Below, piece after piece: positions 1 to 6,069 of a stretch of 20,694 nt of DNA (positions within the stretch are counted from its first letter, which is position 1; each line of letters starts with the position of its first letter). The stretch covers positions 8,098 through 28,791 of the forward strand of contig CAJUMC010000040.1 of assembly GCA_910587085.1 (NCBI GenBank), given 5' to 3'. The position numbers and the translations under genes were made by a program. The notes under the pieces are model-generated. The model was given only the letters and a program-made list of their open reading frames with translations, was not told the origin of the DNA and did no database searches. This DNA comes from an uncultured Lachnospiraceae bacterium (GTDB lineage: Bacteria > Bacillota > Clostridia > Lachnospirales > Lachnospiraceae).

Positions 1-70
1 AAGCAGGAAGCAGGAAGCAGGAAGCAGGAAGCAGGAAGCAGGAAGCAGGAAGCAGGAAGCAGAATGCAGG
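1..70. repeat. 7-bp tandem repeat (minisatellite)
   Basis: Eight perfect copies of the heptamer AAGCAGG run from 1 to 56. Two degenerate copies follow (AAGCAGA at 57-63 and ATGCAGG at 64-70). The array probably extends left beyond the window. Because 7 is not a multiple of 3, all three plus-strand frames read the same repeating peptide in permuted form (Lys-Gln-Glu-Ala-Gly-Ser-Arg). Gain or loss of one unit would shift the frame downstream but leave the repeat peptide unchanged. Confidence 0.97.
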
Positions 71-177
71 CCGGCGGAGCCGTGCTGGTGCCGGGCGCAA
101 AACCTTTTGCGCCGGCGGATGGCGTACTGCATGGCGATATGGAAATGAAATCATCAAATCGGATTCAGAGGGGATAA
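1..177 (+). CDS. Possible 3' end of an upstream gene with repeat-encoded tail (partial)
   Basis: Frame 1 is open from the first base to a TAA at 175-177, giving 58 codons. The first 21 codons are three rounds of the heptapeptide KQEAGSR encoded by the 7-bp repeat. The rest is a Gly/Ala/Pro-containing stretch that I do not recognise. The stop lies 3 bp before the ATG of the lipoprotein gene, a spacing typical of an operon. In Clostridia a PrsA-like gene often follows mfd, so this could be the extreme end of mfd, but nothing seen here proves that. It may equally be non-coding repeat DNA that happens to be open. A hairpin with 9-bp arms (94-102 and 105-113) sits inside it. Confidence 0.3.
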   Translation, partial: KQEAGSRKQEAGSRKQEAGSRMQAGGAVLVPGAKPFAPADGVLHGDMEMKSSNRIQRG

Positions 178-180
178 TAA

Positions 181-1266
181 ATGGAAAATAACAGAAAAAC
201 CACGCGGGTTTTCTGCGGAGTTCTGGGGGCTGCGGTGCTGCTGGCCGCGGGATGCACCCGGATCGAGCCGGACGGATGGATGGATACGGAGCCGACGGTT
301 ACGGTATATCCGACGGGAATCACCCCGAAGGAAGCGGACGGACTGACACGGAAGGAGCGCTTTGAGCAGGTGCTGATGAAGGTGGGGGAACTGGAGGTCA
401 GCTACGGCGAGGCGGTGCTTTATATGCAGTCCACCAAGGAGCAGGTTGAGACACTTTACGGCAGGGAGGTTTGGGATTATCCGCTGGATGATGAGGGGAC
501 AACATACGCCGAAAAGCTGAAGGCGGAGCTGCAGAAGCAGCTGATTCATACAAAGCTCGTGTGTGCGCAGGCAGATTCGCTCGGCATCTCGCTGACGGAG
601 GACGAAAAAATGGATGTCAGCGAGTATACGGACAATTATCTGGCGAATTTTTCCAGCCCGCAGATGGAGTATTACGGTGTTACGCGGGATCTCGTCTGGG
701 GAATTTATGCAGACAACCGGCTTGCTACGAAAATATATGAAAGCCTGACGCTCAATATTGACACGGATGTTTCAGACGAGGAGGCACGCCATCCGGTGCT
801 GTGGTATGTATTTGTTGCAAAATACGGGCTGGCGGAGGACGGGACGCACACATCGCTGGGCGAGGAGGAACTGGAGGGAGTGCGCGAGCGGGCCGTGCGT
901 CTGGCGGCTGAGGCAGCCGAAACATCGGATTTTTACACGTTCGCCCGTCAGAATACGGATGATACGGATGAGATTGAGATTATTGTCGGACGGGGAGACA
1001 TGCACGAGGCTCTGGAAAAAATCGCGTTCGGCCTGAAGCAGGGCGAGACCAGCGGCCTGATTGAGCAGGAGGACGGATATTTTATTTTTCACTGTGCCGA
1101 ATATATGGACGAGGATGCGACGGATCAGGCGAAAATTGATATTATCCTGGAGCGGCAGGATAAGGCGTTTTCGCAGAGCTACACGGTGTGGGAAGCGGAC
1201 ACGAAGGTCTGGGTGGACCCGGTGCTTTGGGAAAAAATTGATATGACCGGCGAAAAATGCGAATAA
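181..1266 (+). CDS. PrsA/SurA-like peptidyl-prolyl isomerase lipoprotein
   Basis: 361 aa. The N-terminus is a lipoprotein signal: a basic n-region, a hydrophobic stretch, then LAAGC with the lipidated Cys at residue 25. The protein should therefore sit on the outer face of the membrane. Residues about 60-190 resemble the helical SurA N-terminal chaperone domain. Residues about 205-310 follow the parvulin pattern (FYTFARQNTDD, then a GRGDM segment, then AFGLKQGETSGLIEQEDGY). The first half of the rotamase domain is weak, so isomerase activity is uncertain and it may work mainly as a foldase. The start is supported by AGAGGGG at 167-173, 7 nt before ATG. Probable role: folding of secreted proteins. 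Family assignment is good; the precise orthologue is not determined. Confidence 0.8.
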   Translation: MENNRKTTRVFCGVLGAAVLLAAGCTRIEPDGWMDTEPTVTVYPTGITPKEADGLTRKERFEQVLMKVGELEVSYGEAVLYMQSTKEQVETLYGREVWDYPLDDEGTTYAEKLKAELQKQLIHTKLVCAQADSLGISLTEDEKMDVSEYTDNYLANFSSPQMEYYGVTRDLVWGIYADNRLATKIYESLTLNIDTDVSDEEARHPVLWYVFVAKYGLAEDGTHTSLGEEELEGVRERAVRLAAEAAETSDFYTFARQNTDDTDEIEIIVGRGDMHEALEKIAFGLKQGETSGLIEQEDGYFIFHCAEYMDEDATDQAKIDIILERQDKAFSQSYTVWEADTKVWVDPVLWEKIDMTGEKCE

Positions 1267-1285
1267 AAGCATAATCACAGGCGGG

Positions 1286-1302
1286 AAATCCAGGGGATTT
1301 TT
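1286..1302 (+). terminator. Weak candidate terminator after the lipoprotein gene
   Basis: AAATCC (1286-1291) and GGATTT (1295-1300) form a 6-bp stem with a 3-nt loop, and TT follows. It lies 20 bp past the stop codon. The stem is short and AT-rich, so this is only a candidate. Confidence 0.3.
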
Positions 1303-1482
1303 ATCCGGACAATATTGTTTTTGACAAAGTATTACGGACGGAAGGGGAAATCCGGATGGAAGCGGAAGCAGATTACTGACTGCAGAATCGCGTGCGGAAG
1401 CGCAAGCCAGTACGGAGACCGTGTGAGAAATCCTGAGCCGGAGGATCGCGGACAGGAGCTGAAATATGGATGAGGTGGCAGT

Positions 1483-2484
1483 ATGAAAAATATTTGTCTG
1501 ATTGCGACGGGCGGCACAATTGTTTCGAAGGACAGCGGAAACGGCCTGGAGCCCGAGCTGACGCCGCAGGATCTTCTGGCCTGCGTGCCGGAGCTGCAGG
1601 AGATAGCAAAAATAAGCGTGCGGGAGCTGTACCGGATGGACAGCACCAACATCAGCCAGGAGCACTGGCTCGGCATGGCGGACTGCATCCGCAGGGAATA
1701 CCATGCCTTTGACGGCTTTGTGGTAATTCATGGTACCGACACCATGGCATATACGGCCGCGGCGCTCTCGTATCTGGTACAGAACAGCGGAAAGCCGATT
1801 GTTCTGACCGGCTCGCAGAAGTCCGTCTATCAGCGGGATACCGATGCGCGGCGCAATCTGATTGACGCGTTCTGCTTTGCTGCCGACACCCGTTCCCACG
1901 GGGTATATATCGTGTTTGACGGCATGGCGATCCTAGGAACGCATGCGCGCAAAACACGGACGCACAGCTACAACGCGTTTTCCAGCATCAACTGTCCGGA
2001 GACGGCCATTGTCCGGGAGGGCAGGGTGGTGCGCTATTTCGAGCCGGAGCTTGACGGTGAGGTATGCTTTTACGACCGGCTGAATCCGTGCGTACTGACG
2101 GTCCGCCCGTATCCGGGGATATCGCCCGAAATCCTGAACCGCACGCTGGACTGCTACGACGGCCTGGTGATTGAGTGCTTCGGGACAAGCGGCATTCCGG
2201 CATACGGCGGCTTTGACGAGGCAGTAAAGCGCTGGGCGAAGGCCGGAAAGGTGATTGTCGCCACAACGCAGGTACCTTACGAGGGCAGCGATATGAGCGT
2301 GTACCGCGTCGGAAAATCGCTGATGGACGCCGGCATTCTGGAAGCGTTCGACATGACGCCGGAGGCGGTGCTTGCCAAGCTGATGTGGGTGCTTGGCAGG
2401 ACGTCGGACCGGGAAGAGATCAAGCAGGAATTCCGGAAGCGTGTGTGGATGGATACGCTGCAGGAGGGCAAGGATCTGCAGTGA
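1483..2484 (+). CDS. ansA: L-asparaginase, type I-like (cytoplasmic)
   Basis: 333 aa. It hydrolyses L-asparagine to aspartate and ammonia. The first catalytic-triad motif is TGGTI at residues 9-13 (nucleophile Thr12). The second is HGTDTM at 83-88, carrying the conserved Thr-Asp pair. PIVLTGSQ near 105 is another asparaginase signature, and the C-terminal domain (VIECFGTSGIPA) is of the usual type. No signal peptide is present, so it should be cytosolic. Length matches the family. GAGGTG at 1472-1477 serves as RBS. A six-codon ORF (ATG at 1466, TGA at 1484-1486) with its own GGAG overlaps the ansA start by ATGA and could couple translation. The 216-bp spacer upstream contains TTGACA at 1321-1326 without a convincing -10. 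Confidence 0.93.
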   Translation: MKNICLIATGGTIVSKDSGNGLEPELTPQDLLACVPELQEIAKISVRELYRMDSTNISQEHWLGMADCIRREYHAFDGFVVIHGTDTMAYTAAALSYLVQNSGKPIVLTGSQKSVYQRDTDARRNLIDAFCFAADTRSHGVYIVFDGMAILGTHARKTRTHSYNAFSSINCPETAIVREGRVVRYFEPELDGEVCFYDRLNPCVLTVRPYPGISPEILNRTLDCYDGLVIECFGTSGIPAYGGFDEAVKRWAKAGKVIVATTQVPYEGSDMSVYRVGKSLMDAGILEAFDMTPEAVLAKLMWVLGRTSDREEIKQEFRKRVWMDTLQEGKDLQ

Positions 2485-2518
2485 GGGGGATAAATTGCGG
2501 CGCGGGTTTCCGGTTCGG

Positions 2519-2547
2519 TTGACAACTGCACATTGATCTGTTAAACT
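2519..2547 (+). promoter_or_regulatory. Sigma-A type promoter between ansA and the GH9 gene
   Basis: TTGACA (2519-2524), a 17-bp spacer, then TAAACT (2542-2547). The -35 is perfect, the spacing is ideal and the -10 is good. Transcription would start near 2554. It is 35 bp past the ansA stop and drives whatever lies in the leader before the GH9 gene. Confidence 0.7.
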
Positions 2548-2553
2548 ACTATC

Positions 2554-2656
2554 ATAAAAACTGGAAAGTCCGGGAGCGGATGATAAAGGGTGCAGGGCAG
2601 TACAATGAGGTATGATCCCTGGCAGGAAAGCAAATTTTGTCCTGTCAGGGATTTTT
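2554..2656 (+). ncRNA. Short terminated leader RNA or attenuated 5' UTR
   Basis: A transcript from the promoter at 2519-2547 would run about 100 nt and meet a strong intrinsic terminator at 2615-2656. This makes either a free small RNA or a conditional leader for the GH9 gene, whose ATG is at 2726. I looked for hallmarks of common riboswitches and the T-box motif and saw none. A CAGGG at 2594-2598 could pair with CCCTG in the 5' terminator arm (2617-2621), but five pairs are not a convincing antiterminator. Confidence 0.45.
2615..2656 (+). terminator. Rho-independent terminator
   Basis: The 5' arm 2615-2627 (ATCCCTGGCAGGA) pairs with 2640-2652 (TCCTGTCAGGGAT): 13 pairs with one G-U. The loop is 12 nt and a run of T follows to 2656. 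It may end ansA transcription, the short leader, or both. It overlaps the first codons of the longest GH9 reading frame, one reason for placing the GH9 start downstream. Confidence 0.85.
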
Positions 2657-2725
2657 GAATATTCCGGGCTGCCTGATGCCGAATTGGAATCAGACCGGAT
2701 GTCAGAAAAAGCGGGAGGAGGGATT

Positions 2726-4525
2726 ATGGAACCTGTGAAAGATAATATTATTCTGTGCCAGGCAGGCTATTCGAAGGACGGCTGCAAGCTGGCAGTTCTG
2801 ACAAGGCCGGCGTCGCGTTTTGAGATCAGGGACAGCGAAGGACAGGTCTGCTTTGCCGGAGAAATCCAGTACTTCGGGCCGGATGAGAATTCGGGGGATG
2901 AGGTGTACCGTGCGGATTTTACCGGCTTGTGCAGGGAGGGAGAGTTTACGCTCCGGGCGGAGGTCTGCGGGGAGGGTGCAGCGCACGAAGCGGCGGATGA
3001 AGCCTGCAGGAACGATATGGGGCAATGGATTTCCTCCCGCCCTTTTTTTATCCGCAGGGACGTATACGCGCCGGTGCTTCACGATACGGCAAAGGCTTTT
3101 TATTATCTTCGGTGCGGCTGCGGGCTTCCGGCACGCTATGCCGGGAAATTCAGCCACGGCCCATGCCATACCGGGCGTGCGGTGCTGTGGGAGGATAACC
3201 GGCAGACGGCGGAGGCGGCCGGCGGCTGGCATGACGCAGGGGATTACGGGCGCTATGTTACGGCGGGGGTCTGTGCGCTGGCGCATCTGCTTTTTGCGTA
3301 TCAGCTGTTTCCGGCGGTGTTTGACGCGCAGCGGCTGGATATACCGGAGAGCGGCGGCCCGCTGCCCGATCTTCTGGCGGAATGCCGCTTCGAGCTGGAA
3401 TGGCTGCTGAAAATGCAGCGGAAGGACGGCGCGGTATACCATAAGGAGACGACGGCCGGGCACGCCCCGTTTGTTATGCCGGAGGAGGACACAGCGCAGC
3501 TGTATCTGTTTCCGGTATCCTCGATGGCGACTGCGGATTTTGCCGCGGTCTGTGCGCTGGCAGCGCGGCTTTACCGGAAATTTGACGCGGAGTTTTCCCA
3601 ACAGCTGCAGGCGGCTGCGCAAAAAACCGGGATCTGGCTCGAGGAGCATCCGGAATTTATCGGCTTTGAAAATCCGCCGGGCTGCTGGACGGGAAGCTAC
3701 GGCGAAAGTACGGATGCGGACAATCGTTTCTGGGCATGGATCGAGCTTTATCTGCTGACGGGAGAAGAGGAATTTCATGAGAGGGCAAGGAATGCGCTGT
3801 CCGAACCGTTTTCTCTGACCGCGCTTGGCTACGGCGCGGTGGGCGGATTCGGTGCGCTTTCCTATCTGCTGTACAGTGCGCCGGGGAAGGATGAGGCGCT
3901 GGCAGGCCGCTTCCGGGAACAGTTTCTGGCAGAAGCGCAGAGACTGTCCGAACTTTCGGATTGCTGCGGCTACGGCGCGGCCATGGCTGCGCAGGACTAC
4001 TGCTGGGGCAGCAGTATGAACCTGCTGAAGCACGGCATGATCTTTGCAATTGCGGAAACGGTCTGCGGTGCGGAGCGCCCGCGGAAAGGGGAGAGGGTCT
4101 GTGCTGTCAGCCGGGAGGAACCGGAGGGCAGCGTATGCAGCCAGTGCGACTGCACAAAAGCCCTGCGAATGGAGGCGGACAGCTATACCTTCTACGCGGA
4201 GCGCCAGATCCAGTGCCTTCTGGGAATCAATGCACTCGGGTTTTCCTATGTTTCCGGAACGGGAGAAAACAGTCTGAAAAATCCGCATCTGCGCCCGGCT
4301 TATGCGGACGGCGTGGAAGAATGCATCCCCGGCATGGTCAGCGGAGGGCCGAACCGTCATCCGGTGGATGAGACGGCTGCCTGGCTGATTGCTCCCGGAA
4401 CGCCGCCGATGAAATGTTTTGCTGATCATGTGGGCTGTTATTCCCTGAACGAGATTACGATATACTGGAATTCACCTGCTGTATTTTTACTTGCGTATCT
4501 TGAGAAAAAGTATATGTACTTATAA
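2726..4525 (+). CDS. Glycoside hydrolase family 9 enzyme, no signal peptide
   Basis: 599 aa from the chosen ATG. An earlier in-frame ATG at 2612 lies inside the terminator hairpin and lacks a good RBS, whereas GGGAGGAGGG at 2712-2722 precedes 2726. Residues about 5-110 are an N-terminal Ig-like domain (CelD_N type). The (alpha/alpha)6 GH9 barrel follows. GGWHDAGDYGRY carries the catalytic Asp pair D170 and D173. The C-terminal NPHLRP segment and NEITIYWNSP supply the His/Arg region and the catalytic acid E576. Neither signal peptide nor dockerin is seen, so it should act in the cytoplasm on imported oligosaccharides, such as cellodextrins, as an exo-acting enzyme. Substrate cannot be read from sequence; GH9 also contains exo-glucosaminidases. 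It is preceded by its own promoter and leader. Confidence 0.9.
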   Translation: MEPVKDNIILCQAGYSKDGCKLAVLTRPASRFEIRDSEGQVCFAGEIQYFGPDENSGDEVYRADFTGLCREGEFTLRAEVCGEGAAHEAADEACRNDMGQWISSRPFFIRRDVYAPVLHDTAKAFYYLRCGCGLPARYAGKFSHGPCHTGRAVLWEDNRQTAEAAGGWHDAGDYGRYVTAGVCALAHLLFAYQLFPAVFDAQRLDIPESGGPLPDLLAECRFELEWLLKMQRKDGAVYHKETTAGHAPFVMPEEDTAQLYLFPVSSMATADFAAVCALAARLYRKFDAEFSQQLQAAAQKTGIWLEEHPEFIGFENPPGCWTGSYGESTDADNRFWAWIELYLLTGEEEFHERARNALSEPFSLTALGYGAVGGFGALSYLLYSAPGKDEALAGRFREQFLAEAQRLSELSDCCGYGAAMAAQDYCWGSSMNLLKHGMIFAIAETVCGAERPRKGERVCAVSREEPEGSVCSQCDCTKALRMEADSYTFYAERQIQCLLGINALGFSYVSGTGENSLKNPHLRPAYADGVEECIPGMVSGGPNRHPVDETAAWLIAPGTPPMKCFADHVGCYSLNEITIYWNSPAVFLLAYLEKKYMYL

Positions 4526-4540
4526 TTGCAAAAAATTTCC

Positions 4541-4569
4541 TTGTACTATAATTTCAAAAACGCTATACT
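4541..4569 (+). promoter_or_regulatory. Promoter upstream of asnA
   Basis: TTGTAC (4541-4546), 17 bp, TATACT (4564-4569). An overlapping alternative is TTGCAA (4526-4531), 15 bp, TATAAT (4547-4552). The stretch is conspicuously AT-rich in a GC-rich surrounding. A 5' UTR of about 175 nt would result. I looked for a T-box specifier and antiterminator there and found none. Confidence 0.6.
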
Positions 4570-4752
4570 ATTTGTAAATAAAGAATTTCGCAGTACCGGA
4601 TTTCGAGCAGTGCGCCGGCGTCCGGGCAGAAAAGGCGCAGGACGGACAGGGCTTCCGGCCGCGCAGGTCCGTAAATCGGCAGTTTTCTGTCCTGGGCGCG
4701 GCTGCAGAGAAAGAAGGAGAGCCGGTGACAGAACGAAGGAAATGGAGGATCT

Positions 4753-5760
4753 ATGGCATTGATTTTACCAAAGGAGTATGATCCGCGGCTTACCGTGCGG
4801 CAGACGCAGGAGGCGATCAAATACATCCGGGATACGTTTCAGAAGGAGTTCGGAAAGGAAATGAATCTCGAGAGAATTTCGGCGCCGCTTTTTGTCGAGA
4901 GAAGCTCCGGCTTAAACGATGATCTGAACGGAACGGAACGGAAGGTTTCCTTTGATCTGGCGGACATGCCGGGGGATACGGTGGAGGTCGTGCAGTCGCT
5001 CGCGAAATGGAAGCGCATGGCGCTTGCCCGCTACGGCTTTCAGCCGGGGGAGGGGCTGTACACCAATATGAACGCCATCCGCCGCGATGAGGAGCTTGAC
5101 AACCTCCATTCCTGCTATGTCGACCAGTGGGACTGGGAGAAGGTAATTGCCAGGGAGCAGCGCACGATCGAAACGCTGCAGTCCGTCGTGCGTCAGATTT
5201 TCAAGGTAATCAAGCACATGGAGCATGAGGTCTGGTACAAATATCCGCAGGCGGTAAAACGCCTTCCAGAAGATATTTACTTTATTGATTCCGAGGAGCT
5301 GCGGGCAAAATACCCGGACAAAACGCCGAAGGAGCGCGAGAACCTGATTGCGAAGGAGCACGGCTGTGTTTTCGTCATGCGGATCGGCGGGCCGCTCGGC
5401 GACGGAAAGCCGCACGACGGGCGCGCGCCGGACTACGATGACTGGGAGCTCAACGGCGATATCCTGTTCTGGTACGAGACGCTTGGCTGCGCGCTTGAGG
5501 TTTCAAGCATGGGAATCCGCGTGGACGAAACTTCTCTCGCAGAGCAGCTGAAGAAGGCGGGCTGCGAGGAGCGGAGGGAGCTGCCGTACCACAAGATGCT
5601 GCTCGATGGCAGGCTTCCGTACACCATCGGCGGAGGTATCGGGCAGTCGCGCCTCTGCATGCTACTGCTCGACCGCGCGCATGTCGGTGAGGTACAGGCG
5701 AGTCTATGGCCGGAGGAGATGCGCAGGAAATGCGAGGCGGCAGGAATTATCCTGCTCTGA
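4753..5760 (+). CDS. asnA: Aspartate--ammonia ligase (asparagine synthetase A)
   Basis: 335 aa, close to the approximately 330 aa of the family. It makes asparagine from aspartate, ammonia and ATP (giving AMP and PPi) and has a class II aminoacyl-tRNA synthetase-like fold. Recognisable AsnA segments are the N-terminal IKYIRDTFQKEFGKEMNL, SSGLNDDLNGTERKVSFD, VVQSLAKWKRMAL, MNAIRRDEELDNLHS with the YVDQWDWE stretch, and the C-terminal GGGIGQSRLCMLLL with its motif-3-like Gly/Arg. GGAGG of TGGAGGAT at 4743-4750 is the RBS. It opposes the ansA product encoded 2.3 kb upstream. No aspartyl-tRNA synthetase features (anticodon-binding domain) are present. Confidence 0.96.
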   Translation: MALILPKEYDPRLTVRQTQEAIKYIRDTFQKEFGKEMNLERISAPLFVERSSGLNDDLNGTERKVSFDLADMPGDTVEVVQSLAKWKRMALARYGFQPGEGLYTNMNAIRRDEELDNLHSCYVDQWDWEKVIAREQRTIETLQSVVRQIFKVIKHMEHEVWYKYPQAVKRLPEDIYFIDSEELRAKYPDKTPKERENLIAKEHGCVFVMRIGGPLGDGKPHDGRAPDYDDWELNGDILFWYETLGCALEVSSMGIRVDETSLAEQLKKAGCEERRELPYHKMLLDGRLPYTIGGGIGQSRLCMLLLDRAHVGEVQASLWPEEMRRKCEAAGIILL

Positions 5761-6069
5761 CGGGATTATCCGGCGTCAGACATACCATATCTGTCCGGTG
5801 CTGAAGGATGTTCCGTTGCGCCTGGAATGGCAGGCCGCCTGGGTGAAAAAAGGCCTTGCCGATGCAGCAGGACGTTTTGTATGCGCATAGATTGGTATTG
5901 AACCGTATCATTTAGGTTTTTTTATCTGGGATAATAAGTTTTTTGAATTATCGTTGATGCAGAATTGCAGGCAGGCTGTGTTATGCACGGATGCGGGTTT
6001 GAAATGCACTTTTAAACTTTTATCGATGCAGTATCGCAGGAAGGTCTGCGATATGCGCGGGGTATAAAA
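5761..6069 (+). other. Intergenic region asnA-ppk with degenerate direct repeats
   Basis: No gene is supported in these 309 bp. Three related segments occur at about 5859-5889, 5949-5990 and 6020-6060. Each follows the order CGATGCAG, then a GCAGG element, then TATGCRC. The last two are the most alike. A run of seven T at 5917-5923 follows an AT-rich stretch, but no clear stem precedes it. A possible extended -10 (TGGGATAAT, 5927-5935) lacks a good -35. Confidence 0.55.
6032..6053 (+). promoter_or_regulatory. Perfect hairpin just upstream of the ppk ribosome binding site
   Basis: TATCGCAG (6032-6039) and CTGCGATA (6046-6053) form an 8-bp perfect stem with a 6-nt loop. It ends two bases before the G-rich stretch (GCGCGGGG, 6055-6062) that is the only RBS candidate for ppk. 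It belongs to the third copy of the degenerate repeat. It could affect ppk translation; no T-run follows, so it is not a terminator. Confidence 0.45.

Noticed and set aside
94..113. Hairpin with 9-bp arms as a terminator
   Set aside because: No T-run on either strand; it lies inside an open frame.
772..1899. Minus-strand open frame of 375 codons across the lipoprotein/ansA junction
   Set aside because: It covers parts of two recognisable plus-strand genes and shows no domain.
2702..4429. Minus-strand open frame of 575 codons opposite the GH9 gene
   Set aside because: It is antisense to a clear GH9 gene with intact catalytic motifs; long antisense frames are expected from GC-rich codon use.
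4526..4752. Possible T-box leader for asnA
   Set aside because: The spacer has suitable length, but no antiterminator consensus or specifier helix is visible and no clear terminator precedes the RBS.
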